Shown here one piece after another: positions 27,551 to 35,892 of a stretch of DNA of 64,000 bases. Source of the DNA: an uncultured Rhodanobacteraceae bacterium (GTDB taxonomy: Bacteria > Pseudomonadota > Gammaproteobacteria > Xanthomonadales > SZUA-5); NCBI GenBank assembly GCA_937928755.1, contig CALEZI010000002.1, forward strand, positions 1-64,000, in the 5' to 3' direction. A program made the translations under genes and the position numbers. The notes under the pieces were generated by a model. It was not told the origin of the DNA and searched no databases. It worked only from the letters and a program-made list of their open reading frames with translations. Numbering within the stretch: the first letter of the stretch is position 1; each line of letters begins with the position of its first letter.

Positions 27551-27812
27551 TGCAGTTCACCTTCTGAAAGCGCCAGATCAGAAACTCGTACAGCCAGAAC
27601 TTGGACGCAGGACGGGAAGCCCGAAGAACGCGCGCGCCGAAGCACCAGACGTGCAAATGCCAGCCCATCACACAAACCCCGAGAATCACGCGGCGGGATT
27701 GCCACCAGTGCGGCCACGTCAGCGTCATTGGCTTGGCGTCGCCGTCCATCAGCCGCACCCCGGTATCCAACAAGCCAAAAAGTTCGCGGTCGTCGGGTGC
27801 TTGCGTGCCCAT
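27543..27812 (-). CDS. Small phage protein, 89 residues
   Basis: The frame starts at ATG 27812, just after the upstream stop (TGACATG). The middle has a hydrophobic, Trp-rich segment (VILGVCVMGWHLHVWCFGAR) that could cross the membrane. The last eight bases overlap the start of the next gene. No family is recognised. Confidence 0.55.
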   Translation of the reverse strand: MGTQAPDDRELFGLLDTGVRLMDGDAKPMTLTWPHWWQSRRVILGVCVMGWHLHVWCFGARVLRASRPASKFWLYEFLIWRFQKVNCNG

Positions 27813-27813
27813 G

Positions 27814-28215
27814 TCAGTCAATCGCCTCTTTTGGAAATGTCACACAAGCAAGTCCAACGCATGCGTATTTCGACGCTGAAACCACGCCATCAAATGCGTC
27901 CAGCGCGCGCCGAGAAACATCCATCATCTCGTCTACCTGCTCAGGCGTAGCAACCCCGTCGACACGAGTTCCTTCTGTCCTCATGCAGGTCAGACGGTGC
28001 TCATGGTGGCGCCTCCCACCAAGGAGCTTTGCGTCTCGAAAGAATGACAATGCTCCGGGCACATCACCGACCAGCAGACGCTCTTCAGATACCAGTTCGT
28101 CAAGATAGCCAATGAAAATAATCAGCCCCTCGCGCGTCATTTCGCTGGTCTTTGCGCCCCACAGTTCGCACTTCATGCCCCTGTCGAACAGCGCAATCGA
28201 TTCAGTAATGTCCAT
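27814..28215 (-). CDS. Phage protein of unknown function, 133 residues
   Basis: It starts MDITESIALFDRGMKCELWG at ATG 28215, sharing one base with the previous stop (TGATG). It is a soluble mixed protein with two His in RRHHEHRLTC and a Cys-rich end (YACVGLACVTF). No family is recognised. It is placed among virion genes and translationally coupled on both sides. Confidence 0.6.
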   Translation of the reverse strand: MDITESIALFDRGMKCELWGAKTSEMTREGLIIFIGYLDELVSEERLLVGDVPGALSFFRDAKLLGGRRHHEHRLTCMRTEGTRVDGVATPEQVDEMMDVSRRALDAFDGVVSASKYACVGLACVTFPKEAID

Positions 28216-28910
28216 CAGCCATCCCCCGGAATCACGTTGATCTGCGGCATGCCGAGGCGCTGACTGTTGGACTGCCCCCACTGGCTCGAAAACTGGTTCA
28301 GCCCGAACCCGGCCATGTTCGCGCCAGCCGCCGCGGCCTGCATGTAGTTGTTCGCCTGCGCGCCGAACAGGTTCGCCTGATTGCCGAGCGCGCCCTGCAT
28401 GGCACCGAACCCGCCCTGCATGGTGTTGGTCGCCTGCGCCTGCTGGCCGGCACTCAGGTTTCCGATCTGCGCCAGGCGGTTGAAGCGCTGGTCCTTGGCG
28501 CCTTGGCGTGCCTGGTTGAACCCGCCGACCTTCGCCAGCGCACGACCAATGCCGTACTCCGTTTCACTGGCCTGGTTGGCGCCGTCCGTGGGCGAAACGC
28601 CGTACCGCTCCATCTGCCGGCGATTCATGCCCTGCGAGGCATCGAACGCCATGCCGACATCGGCCGAGATCGCGCCATAGTCCGGGCGCTGGTCCTCGTA
28701 GGCCATATCTCGAAGGTCGCCCAGCACCGGCATGAACATTTCGCGCCAGTCGGCGTACTGCTCGCGACCGAAGGCCAGTTGCTCGCGGCCGAGCTGGAGT
28801 TGTGAATCCACGGCGCGTTGCTGTCCGCTGGATGCGCGGCTCGCGCCTCGCGCGCTCATGGCCGCACCAGCGACGCCAGCGACTGCAGTAATTACAGGTA
28901 CGGCAGGCAT
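28215..28910 (-). CDS. Probable phage internal core/ejection protein, 231 residues
   Basis: The N-terminus is hydrophobic (MPAVPVITAVAGVAGAAMSA), followed by a long Gln/Arg-rich helical body and a repetitive Gly/Gln/Met/Asn C-terminal third (QAQATNTMQGGFGAMQGALG). This composition and size are like podophage internal proteins of the T7 gp14 type, but sequence alone does not prove it. The start at 28910 shares one base with the upstream stop (TGATG). Confidence 0.6.
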   Translation of the reverse strand: MPAVPVITAVAGVAGAAMSARGASRASSGQQRAVDSQLQLGREQLAFGREQYADWREMFMPVLGDLRDMAYEDQRPDYGAISADVGMAFDASQGMNRRQMERYGVSPTDGANQASETEYGIGRALAKVGGFNQARQGAKDQRFNRLAQIGNLSAGQQAQATNTMQGGFGAMQGALGNQANLFGAQANNYMQAAAAGANMAGFGLNQFSSQWGQSNSQRLGMPQINVIPGDG

Positions 28911-29392
28911 CACGCACCCCCTTCGCGGGACATTCCGAACACGATCAGATCCTCCAGGCGACCATCGCGGCGATACGCCCTGGTCATCAGTCCTTCGCGC
29001 GCGAACCCGAGCGCGGCATTCATGCGCTGCCCGGCCCGGTTCCCTTGCGGGCACAGCGCCACCAGCTTGTCGACGCCGAAGTCCTGCCAGAAGCGCCGGA
29101 TTGCCATCCGCCCGAGCCGCATCCCGACCGCTCCGCGCCATTCCGGCAGCAGCGCGCCATGGAACTCGCAGAGCGCCGTGCTGCGCGGCTCGAACATGGC
29201 GAATCCAACAGGCTCGCTGTCGACGCAGACGGCATAGATCATGTCGCTCAGCATCGCGTCCGGAATCCGCAGTGCATTCGGGTCGCGCAGCCCGTCGTCG
29301 GTAATCCACGGCCAGACGTCCGGGTGCCGCATGATCCGCAAGAGATCGTCAGCCGAACGGAAGCGGTCGATGGTCAGGGACTGGCAATCCAT
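28910..29392 (-). CDS. GNAT-like phage protein (DUF2824 type)
   Basis: About 160 residues with the order of an acetyltransferase fold: an N-terminal helix pair, strands VCVDSEPVGFAMFEP and ALCEFHGALLPEWRGAVGMRLG (acceptor of the acetyl-CoA pyrophosphate turn), and ALCPQGNRAGQRMNAALGFAREGLM with the asparagine and ALGF/GF motif typical of GNATs. Phages often carry such a gene beside tail or ejection genes. GTG at 29401 is an alternative start. The substrate is unknown. Confidence 0.65.
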   Translation of the reverse strand: MDCQSLTIDRFRSADDLLRIMRHPDVWPWITDDGLRDPNALRIPDAMLSDMIYAVCVDSEPVGFAMFEPRSTALCEFHGALLPEWRGAVGMRLGRMAIRRFWQDFGVDKLVALCPQGNRAGQRMNAALGFAREGLMTRAYRRDGRLEDLIVFGMSREGGA

Positions 29393-29433
29393 GCGCCGCA
29401 CCCTATCGGGCGAGCGCCGGAAGCGTCAGTGAA

Positions 29434-31917
29434 TTACGTGGCCAGGCCGCCGGATGTCGTGGTCTGAAAAGCGACGACCTTCCAGCCCTGGATGATCGAC
29501 ATGTTGCGGTCTTCGTACCGATGAATGCGCAGTCGAACCCAGTAGTTTCCAGCCGGAACCCGCACGACATTCATCAGCGTGTACGGCATGGACTCGGGCG
29601 AGTAGTCGTCAAGCAGGATGTTTTGGATTTCCAGCACACCGGGCGTTGGTTGCCAGACATCGTTCACCAGCGCCGGAATCGGCGCAGTTGGCGAGTTGAT
29701 CAGCTCGCAACACAGCCAAAAGAACTTGTCGTCTCCGTCTGCCCCCCCGCCGCCGTCGGAGTAAGCGACAATGAATCCGCTCGCCATGATGACGGTATCT
29801 GCCGCCGCCCCGGATCGCAGCGCCCTGATCGGCATGGACGATGCGCTTACCGCCAGTTGAACCAAGGACGAGGCGCGCAGCGTATTGCCGGTCTTCTGAT
29901 AGGCTGCCCCCGGATTTCCAACCACAAGCGCCGTTGGCAGTGCGAATGCGTTGTTGCCAAGGAACAGGTCTGCATTGAACCCGGCGCGTCCGTTGTCCTT
30001 GATCCAGAACAAAGGGTCGCGGGGATCGGGAACATTGGGGTCGCCGTACTTTTCTTGGCGACCGGCGCCATTGGTCCCGTAGGCCGATTGCGGACCGACC
30101 CACATTGCATAGTTGCCGTCCGCACCAGCGCCTCCGAACGATGCGAGGTTCGTTCCCGTGGTGCCGATCACGCCATTGCCGGCGACGCTCATGTGACCGC
30201 CGACGACCATGTTCCCGGCGCGGTCCAAGCTGAAACGCACGTCGCCGGATGCCGGTTTCCAAAACCGGAACGGGAACTCCGTGCTGATCGCGGTCGGGTT
30301 TGCCAGCTCGATCAGGTAATTGCTGTTCAGCATGTACTCGCTGTCGCTGACAGCGCCTGATCCGGTTCCGCCCGCGATGATTCGCTGACCAACGATCACG
30401 TTGGCGTCGACCGTTTCGGCTCGCATGTGCGACACGAACGCATTCGTGGCCGTCAGTTCGTCGAACACGCCATCTTGCGCGCGCACCAAGCCATCCACGA
30501 TCAGGTCGCCGCGGATGCCCACCACATTGCGCGTGGTGTCGACGATGAATGGGATGCTCGACGGCGGCATCGCCGCGCCGCTGAATCGCTCGACCCACTC
30601 TCGGTTGTAGCTCGGTTGGTTCGGGTCCGCCCATGCAGGGATCGGCACGAACGTCGACCCGGCGCCGGGGATGATGACGGTGATGTAGTTCGTGAAGCCC
30701 GTCGTCCCAACGCCGATGACGAAACTGTCTCGACCTGAGATCCCAGCGAACGGCGACGGGATTGTGGTGGTCGCGTCGATCCTTGCCGATCCGGTGGCGC
30801 CTGCGATGGTGACTTCATTGCGGTCGGTGGTGTTAAACCCGTGACTCGCAGTGAACAGCGTCAGCGTCAGGATGACATCCGGCCCGTTCTGGAAGCCGGA
30901 AAGGCCGATGATCGCTGCGCCAGGCATGCCACCCTGCGCCCCCATGATCGCGAACTGGTTCGCGTTGATGAGGAACGTCGACAGGCTCTGCCCGGTCGTC
31001 TCGTTGGTTTCCATGCCGATGCCGAAGCCAGCGGCATACACCAGTCCGGTCGACGTGTTGTGGCGCATGTTCACGGACCACAGGCTTTGCAGGACGCCGT
31101 CGATGTCCGACGCAATCGACGTGATGTAACCAAGAACGCCACCCTGATCCAAGATCGGGTCTTGAGGCTCGACGCCGATCCACGACCTCAGGTTGCCGTA
31201 AATCGGCGTCGCCTCGACGTTCTCGATCATCGCGTCGAGCACCAGGACCGGATCAATCGACATCGCCACGGCAGCGCCAAGCAGCGGCGCGAACGGCCCC
31301 TTCACGCCGGCAGTTGAAACGAACCGGACCCAGTAGTACCGGACTGACGGGTTGAGCGCCATGTCGAGCGGGTTCACGTCGGTTCGAGCGACGTTGACCA
31401 GGTTGCGGTGCATGAAGATCGTGCCCTCCGCACGACCGGCATAGCCCGCAGGAAGATCAGCCTGAAGTTCGCCCAGCGTGCGCGCCGATCCGTCCGGGTT
31501 CTCCAGCAGCGCGTAGACCTCAGCGTGCGAGTGGTTGCTGTAGTTCGGCGGATCCCATGTCACCATGATGCTATCAGGCGGGACGCCGCGGCCGGTCACT
31601 CCGGTTGGAGCAGGCGGAACCGTAAAGTCGGTGTCGCCGTAGTCTGGTGGCTCGTATGGCACCAACGGCGCGCCATCGCCGCCGCTTCCTGGCGCTGGGG
31701 CGACACTCGCGCCACCGGGGCCGACGATGACCGTCCCCAAGTTCGCGCTCTTTAGGTCGCGCATGGTGACGAAGCGGTCGAGCGGATCGCCGCGCCGGCC
31801 GTAGCCGACCTCGGTCGCTTCCTTCAGCGCCTTCAGTGCCGCGTCGATCGCGCTCGGCGCGTTCCCGATTTCCGGGATCGACGGAACATTGGTTCGGCGG
31901 GGGCCGGACTTCCTCAC
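29434..31917 (-). CDS. Phage tail tip / host-specificity-type protein with DUF1983-like region
   Basis: An 827-residue protein starting at GTG 31917 (GTGA overlap with the upstream stop). Residues 80-180 contain a fibronectin III-like stretch (PPAPTGVTGRGVPPDSIMVT, WVRFVSTAGVKGPFAP). The middle (about 300-480) resembles the DUF1983 region of lambda J-type tip proteins. The C-terminal 350 residues are beta-rich with Gly/Asn repeats (VGGHMSVAGNGVIGTTGTNL), as in receptor-binding fibres. It is probably the surviving host-recognition protein. It is shorter than full J proteins (over 1000 residues), and the gene upstream of it is broken. Confidence 0.7.
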   Translation of the reverse strand: MRKSGPRRTNVPSIPEIGNAPSAIDAALKALKEATEVGYGRRGDPLDRFVTMRDLKSANLGTVIVGPGGASVAPAPGSGGDGAPLVPYEPPDYGDTDFTVPPAPTGVTGRGVPPDSIMVTWDPPNYSNHSHAEVYALLENPDGSARTLGELQADLPAGYAGRAEGTIFMHRNLVNVARTDVNPLDMALNPSVRYYWVRFVSTAGVKGPFAPLLGAAVAMSIDPVLVLDAMIENVEATPIYGNLRSWIGVEPQDPILDQGGVLGYITSIASDIDGVLQSLWSVNMRHNTSTGLVYAAGFGIGMETNETTGQSLSTFLINANQFAIMGAQGGMPGAAIIGLSGFQNGPDVILTLTLFTASHGFNTTDRNEVTIAGATGSARIDATTTIPSPFAGISGRDSFVIGVGTTGFTNYITVIIPGAGSTFVPIPAWADPNQPSYNREWVERFSGAAMPPSSIPFIVDTTRNVVGIRGDLIVDGLVRAQDGVFDELTATNAFVSHMRAETVDANVIVGQRIIAGGTGSGAVSDSEYMLNSNYLIELANPTAISTEFPFRFWKPASGDVRFSLDRAGNMVVGGHMSVAGNGVIGTTGTNLASFGGAGADGNYAMWVGPQSAYGTNGAGRQEKYGDPNVPDPRDPLFWIKDNGRAGFNADLFLGNNAFALPTALVVGNPGAAYQKTGNTLRASSLVQLAVSASSMPIRALRSGAAADTVIMASGFIVAYSDGGGGADGDDKFFWLCCELINSPTAPIPALVNDVWQPTPGVLEIQNILLDDYSPESMPYTLMNVVRVPAGNYWVRLRIHRYEDRNMSIIQGWKVVAFQTTTSGGLAT

Positions 31918-32130
31918 TGGCGGATCTCGTCCATGACCTCGGCAGCCACGATGCGCTGGACCGCGTGCGTGGTGTCGACGTAGATGCGCCACTCGCGCGA
32001 CAGGAACCCGTGCGGCAGCCGGAACGGCTCAGGCCCGGACACGACGGCGTTGAACGTGGTCGAGATCACCGCGGACGGCTGCCCGTGCTGGCTGGCGAGA
32101 TTCGCGTAGCCGAAGGTGAGCGTCAGGGGG
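31914..32130 (-). pseudogene. 3' fragment of a phage tail gene
   Basis: Reading from the junction, the frame encodes PLTLTFGYANLASQHGQPSA and ends SREWRIYVDTTHAVQRIVAA then EVMDEIRQ and a stop at 31914. There is no start codon or ribosome site, and a stop (CTA on the plus strand) closes the frame near 32,133. The stop overlaps the tail-tip start as GTGA, showing it was once the preceding gene in the operon. It is the upstream edge of an internal deletion. Confidence 0.7.
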
Positions 32131-32415
32131 TACGCCTACCCACCGAAGCCAGCCATCGACTGGGTCATCTGCGGCGGCGAGTCCGGCCCGCACGCTCGCC
32201 CGATGCACCCTGACTGGGCGCGGTCGCTGCGGGATCAGTGCGCGGACGCCGGGGTTCCATTCCTCTTCAAGCAGTGGGGCGAGTACTGCCACCCAACGCA
32301 AATGCCTGACGATTGCGACGGGTCCGGCAGTTTCATCGACGACTTCTTTCGTGTCGGCAAGAAAGCCGCCGGCCGACTGCTCGATGGCGTTGAGCACAAC
32401 GGAGTGCCGGCATGA
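32116..32415 (+). pseudogene. 3' part of a DUF5131 (phage Gp37/Gp68-type) gene
   Basis: The frame encodes PPKPAIDWVICGGESGPHAR, PMHPDWARSLRDQCADAGVP and FLFKQWGEYCHP, the strongly conserved C-terminal half of DUF5131 proteins, which are normally about 230-260 residues. The N-terminal half with its radical-SAM-like Cys region is missing, and the first few codons come from the tail-gene fragment on the other strand. It is the other edge of the deletion near 32,130. Confidence 0.75.
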
Positions 32416-32780
32416 TTCGCCACCCCGAGCAACACCGCATCCGCACTGGCGCGATGGCATCCGCAACCGGCGACGACGGCGGGGCGTTCCAACTGAAGCT
32501 GCCATGCGGCGAGAAGTGCTACGTCATCGCGTCCAGCGGCTTCGGTTGGGAGCATGTATCGGTGTCGTTGCCACACCGCTGCCCGACATGGGCGGAAATG
32601 TGCTTCGTCAAGAAGCTCTTTTGGGAACCGGAAGACTGCGTTGTGCAGTACCACCCGCCGCAAAGTGAGTACGTCAACGTGCATCCGCACTGCCTGCACC
32701 TGTTCCGGTCGCTGGATACGGAGATGCCGCGACCGCCGCACTGGATGGTTGGGCCGCTGCGCAGGGAGGCGACGGCCTGA
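32412..32780 (+). CDS. Small phage protein (DUF7694-like), 122 residues
   Basis: The C-terminal part SSGFGWEHVSVSLPHRCPTW, EEMCF-like AEMCFVKKLFWEPEDCVVQY and HPPQSEYVNVHPHCLHLFRS forms a His/Cys/Trp-rich signature seen repeatedly in siphophage and prophage proteins next to DUF5131. A second ATG at MASATGDD would shorten it by 14 residues. It overlaps the DUF5131 remnant by four bases (ATGA). Function is unknown. Confidence 0.65.
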   Translation: MIRHPEQHRIRTGAMASATGDDGGAFQLKLPCGEKCYVIASSGFGWEHVSVSLPHRCPTWAEMCFVKKLFWEPEDCVVQYHPPQSEYVNVHPHCLHLFRSLDTEMPRPPHWMVGPLRREATA

Positions 32781-32781
32781 C

Positions 32782-33123
32782 ATGGACTCTCCGGCACTCC
32801 CGCTCGACCTGCTCACGGAACAGGAGGCTGCGGCATACTGTCGCGTCGCGCTCTCGACTTTCCGAGAGCATGCCTATGCCGCTGGAGTGCGGCCACGGCG
32901 GTTGATGGGCAGGAAGCTCTACAAGCGCGCCGACCTTCTGGCGGCGTTCGAGAGTGCGCCCGAGTGGCAACAATCTACTGGCGCCCGGGCGGGAAGAAAC
33001 ACCAGCCAGGCGCAACCGCATACCTCAACTGGCGAGAGCACGAACAGCAGTTTCGACGCTCCCTTGGCAAACTTACGCCCGCAGCGGCTGAGAAAATACG
33101 TTCCGCGAAAGCAGCAGAGTTAG
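32782..33123 (+). CDS. Helix-turn-helix protein upstream of the integrase, possible excisionase
   Basis: The frame encodes 113 residues. Residues 8-60 (LLTEQEAAAYCRVALSTFRE, HAYAAGVRPRRLMGRKLYKR, ADLLAAFE) are a MerR/excisionase-type winged helix-turn-helix. From about residue 61 the frame overlaps the integrase gene by 160 bases in another frame and becomes low-complexity, so the functional protein may be little more than the helix-turn-helix. Small proteins of this type next to int are usually recombination directionality factors. Confidence 0.7.
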   Translation: MDSPALPLDLLTEQEAAAYCRVALSTFREHAYAAGVRPRRLMGRKLYKRADLLAAFESAPEWQQSTGARAGRNTSQAQPHTSTGESTNSSFDAPLANLRPQRLRKYVPRKQQS

Positions 33124-34031
33124 AACACGGCGTTCGCATCCTGCCACGCGGGCCGCTCGCTCGCGACTTCTTCGATTGGTACAAGGAGTGGTACGCATCG
33201 GAGCACCCGACCACCGCGAAGCGGCTGATCTCGGAACTGAAACCGTTCCTGGAAGAGTTCGGCGACAAGTCCGTCGACGCCATTTCGCCAAAGGCCATCG
33301 AATCCTGGAAGATCGCGCGACTCAAGACCCACGCACCAGAGACAGTCGGCAAAGAGATCCGACGCCTCAAGGCTGCATTTGCGCGCGGCATCGCGTGGAA
33401 AGAGATCGACACCAACCCAACCGAGCACGTCAGCGCCCCGCGTGGCGTGCTGGACGTGGCGGTCAGCTTCTACACCACCGCGCAGATTGCGAAGCTCTAC
33501 AAGGCCAACCCGCAGCGCGCGGCGCTTTGGTCGCTCGCGGTGAACACGGGCCTTCGCCGTGGCGAGCTTGCGAAGGCCACCAAGGCCGACATTGCCACCT
33601 ACGGCACCGGGAAGGACAAAGCCCAACGCCTGCGCATCGAGTCGACGCCAGACAGCGCCAGCGGCGTCGGCCGCACCAAGTCCGGACGCTGGCGCGAGAT
33701 CCCGCTGAACAAGGACGCGCTGGCAGCAATCAAGAGGCTGCCGGACGCTCTGGCCAGCGGCGTGCATGCCGATACCCTGTCCGACTGGTTTGCGGTCGAC
33801 GCGGCCAAGGCCAAGATTGGCGGGTCGCTCCACCGGCTCCGGCATACCTTCTGCGCCCACCTTGCCATCGCAGGCGTTCCGCTCAGGCGCATTCAGATTC
33901 TCGCAGGACACTCTGACTACAAGGTCACAGAGCGGTATGCTCACCTGTCGCCACAAGGCGGAATTGATGCCGTGGACCTACTGGCCTTCTCGCGAAGGCC
34001 CGGTCGAGGCAAGCAATCCAAGCCAGAATAA
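32964..34031 (+). CDS. int: Phage tyrosine integrase of island 1
   Basis: A 355-residue tyrosine recombinase starting at GTG 32964 inside the preceding gene. The N-terminal arm-binding and core-binding domains span about 1-150. The catalytic domain contains the first Arg in NTGLRRGELA (near 195), the H-x-x-R box HRLRHTF (near 290), the third box GHSDYKVTERYAH with His and the nucleophilic Tyr near residue 330. It would join phage attP to the anticodon-loop half of tRNA-Arg(CCT), whose duplicated half begins 47 bp downstream. Confidence 0.92.
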   Translation: MATIYWRPGGKKHQPGATAYLNWREHEQQFRRSLGKLTPAAAEKIRSAKAAELEHGVRILPRGPLARDFFDWYKEWYASEHPTTAKRLISELKPFLEEFGDKSVDAISPKAIESWKIARLKTHAPETVGKEIRRLKAAFARGIAWKEIDTNPTEHVSAPRGVLDVAVSFYTTAQIAKLYKANPQRAALWSLAVNTGLRRGELAKATKADIATYGTGKDKAQRLRIESTPDSASGVGRTKSGRWREIPLNKDALAAIKRLPDALASGVHADTLSDWFAVDAAKAKIGGSLHRLRHTFCAHLAIAGVPLRRIQILAGHSDYKVTERYAHLSPQGGIDAVDLLAFSRRPGRGKQSKPE

Positions 34032-34077
34032 GCACACCGATTAGCACAGTATTTTGTAAGTTGTTGATTTATAACCA

Positions 34078-34117
34078 TGCCCCCGTAGCTCAGTTGGATA
34101 GAGCGTCCCCCTCCTAA
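34078..34117 (+). other. attR of island 1 inside tRNA-Arg(CCT)
   Basis: This is identical to 16743-16782. The repeat runs from the base before the tRNA through the anticodon loop, so the 5' half of the present functional tRNA gene is the copy brought by the phage. Confidence 0.93.
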
Positions 34118-34152
34118 GGGGAAGGTCGCACGTTCGAATCGTGTCGGGGGCG
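34079..34152 (+). tRNA. tRNA-Arg(CCT), intact
   Basis: A full cloverleaf: acceptor GCCCCCG/CGGGGGC with discriminator G34152; D arm GCTC...GAGC; anticodon stem TCCCC/GGGGA with loop CTCCTAA, anticodon CCT at 34113-34115; T arm with TTCGAAT. CCA is not encoded directly after. It reads AGG codons. The upstream sequence is phage DNA, so its promoter must now be in the prophage; only TATAAC at 34070-34075 resembles a -10, and it lies too close to the mature 5' end. Confidence 0.95.
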
Positions 34153-34172
34153 CGCCACTTTCTGGAGCTCCC

Positions 34173-35705
34173 ATGTCCCACACCGTCCTCTCCGCGCTCG
34201 GCCTCGGCGCCGACAACAGCGGCACCTACCTCGGCAACGGCGAATGGTCGAAGACCACTGATGCCGGCGTGCTGACCAGCATCAACCCGGCCACAGGCGA
34301 GGCGATCGGCCGCACATACGCGTCGAGCAAGGCCGACTACGACGTGATCATGGCGCGCGCCGAAGCGGCGTTCAAAATCTGGCGCACCACGCCGGCGCCG
34401 CGCCGCGGCGAAGCGATCCGCCTGTGCGCCGAAGCGTTGCGCCAGCACAAGGACGCGCTCGGTTCGCTGGTGTCGCTGGAGATGGGCAAGATCAAGCCGG
34501 AAGGCGATGGCGAAGTGCAGGAGATGATCGACATCGCCGATTTCGCGGTCGGCCTGTCGCGCCAGTTGTATGGCAACACCATGCACTCGGAGCGCCCGGG
34601 CCACCGCATGTACGAACAGTGGCACCCGATCGGCATCGTCGGCGTGATCAGCGCCTTCAACTTCCCGGTCGCGGTGTGGAGCTGGAACGCCTTCCTCGCC
34701 GCCGTGTGCGGCGACATCACCATCTGGAAGCCGTCGCCGAAGACCCCGCTGTGCGCGGTCGCGTCGATGAAGGTGTGCAACGACGCGCTGCGCGCCGCCG
34801 GTTTCCCGGACATCTTTTTCCTGTTCAACGACAACGGCATCGAGCTGAGCCAGGCCTTCGTCGACGATCACCGCATCCCGCTGATCAGCTTCACCGGCTC
34901 GACCGCTGTTGGCCGCACCGTCGGCGAGCGCGTCGCCCGCCGCATGGGCCGTTCCTTGCTCGAACTCGGTGGCAACAACGCCATCATCGTCGACGCGTCG
35001 GCTGACCTGAAACTGGCGGTCCCGGCGATCGTCTTCGGCGCCGTCGGCACCGCCGGTCAGCGCTGTACCACCACGCGCCGGCTGATCGTGCACCGCTCGC
35101 TGGTCGCCGACCTGACCGCCACTCTGGTCAAGGCCTACCAACAGGTCGAGTCGCGCATCGGCAATCCGCTCGATGCGGGCACGCTGATGGGCCCGCTGAT
35201 CGACCAGGCCTCGGTCGCGCGTTACCTGAAGGCGGTCGAAACCGCCAAGGCCGCGGGTGGCCAGGTGCTGACCGGCGGCGCCGTGGTCGATCGCGCCGGC
35301 AATTTCGTGCTGCCGACGATCATCTCCGGCGTCGCGCCGGATTGCGATGCGGTGCAGACCGAAACTTTCGCGCCAATCCTCTACATCATGCCGTTCGACA
35401 CGGTGGATGAGGCCATCGCGATCCAGAACGGCGTGCCACAGGGCCTGTCGTCATCGATCTTCACCACCGATCTGCGCAACGCAGAACGCTTCCTGGCGGC
35501 CAACGGCTCGGACTGCGGCATCGCCAACGTCAACATCGGCACCTCTGGCGCCGAGATCGGCGGGGCGTTCGGTGGCGAGAAGGAAACCGGCGGCGGTCGC
35601 GAATCGGGTTCGGACGCGTGGAAGGTCTACATGCGCCGGCAGACCAACACCATCAACTACTCCGATGCGCTGCCGCTGGCGCAGGGGATCAAGTTCGATT
35701 TGTGA
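34173..35705 (+). CDS. ALDH7-family aldehyde dehydrogenase (aminoadipate semialdehyde type)
   Basis: A 510-residue NAD-dependent aldehyde dehydrogenase. The cofactor loop FTGSTAVGRTVGERVARRMG, the catalytic-base region LLELGGNNAI and the nucleophile in GTAGQRCTTTRR (Cys near 300) are present. The N-terminal GADNSGTYLGNGEWSKT and the GGAFGGEKETGGGRESGSDA C-terminal block are typical of the antiquitin/ALDH7 group, which oxidises alpha-aminoadipate semialdehyde in lysine breakdown (AmaB/Pcd). It begins 21 bp after the tRNA-Arg and stands alone; no other lysine-catabolism genes are nearby. Confidence 0.9.
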   Translation: MSHTVLSALGLGADNSGTYLGNGEWSKTTDAGVLTSINPATGEAIGRTYASSKADYDVIMARAEAAFKIWRTTPAPRRGEAIRLCAEALRQHKDALGSLVSLEMGKIKPEGDGEVQEMIDIADFAVGLSRQLYGNTMHSERPGHRMYEQWHPIGIVGVISAFNFPVAVWSWNAFLAAVCGDITIWKPSPKTPLCAVASMKVCNDALRAAGFPDIFFLFNDNGIELSQAFVDDHRIPLISFTGSTAVGRTVGERVARRMGRSLLELGGNNAIIVDASADLKLAVPAIVFGAVGTAGQRCTTTRRLIVHRSLVADLTATLVKAYQQVESRIGNPLDAGTLMGPLIDQASVARYLKAVETAKAAGGQVLTGGAVVDRAGNFVLPTIISGVAPDCDAVQTETFAPILYIMPFDTVDEAIAIQNGVPQGLSSSIFTTDLRNAERFLAANGSDCGIANVNIGTSGAEIGGAFGGEKETGGGRESGSDAWKVYMRRQTNTINYSDALPLAQGIKFDL

Positions 35706-35752
35706 TCGACAGCGCGGCGCCGCGAACGCGGCGCCGCGCGTGCATTTGATCT

Positions 35753-35867
35753 TGTGGGTCCAGACTTGTCTGGACGCTTCTCCCGCATTTGATCTGGTGG
35801 GTCCAGACTTGTCTGGACGCTTCTCTCAAATCAAAGACACCAGCGTCCAGACAAGTCTGGACCCACA
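35753..35867. repeat. Three GTCCAGAC palindrome copies (family A)
   Basis: Copies lie at 35753-35777 and 35796-35820 in one orientation and at 35843-35867 in the other, so the last two form a larger inverted pair. They fill the gap between the aldehyde dehydrogenase gene and the M50 protease gene, which end towards each other. A bidirectional terminator-like role is possible. Confidence 0.9.
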
Positions 35868-35892
35868 AATGCGCACGCTGGCAATCACGCTG

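Larger units (their letters stand above)
16743..34117. mobile_element. Island 1: defective prophage in tRNA-Arg(CCT)
   Basis: A 17.4-kb segment bounded by the 40-bp tRNA-derived repeat, with a tyrosine integrase gene ending 46 bp before attR. It contains an Arc/Mnt/antirepressor control region, a DUF4942 methyltransferase, tail and internal virion genes and a probable holin-type protein. Terminase, portal, capsid and replication genes are missing, and two broken genes meet near 32,130, so the element is probably unable to form particles. A 13-bp motif AAATCAACAACTT lies inside the left end (16811-16823) and inverted inside the right end (34058-34070). Confidence 0.92.

Noticed and set aside
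34064..34075. TATAAC as the promoter -10 of tRNA-Arg(CCT)
   Set aside because: It ends only three bases before the mature tRNA 5' end, so transcription would start inside the tRNA.
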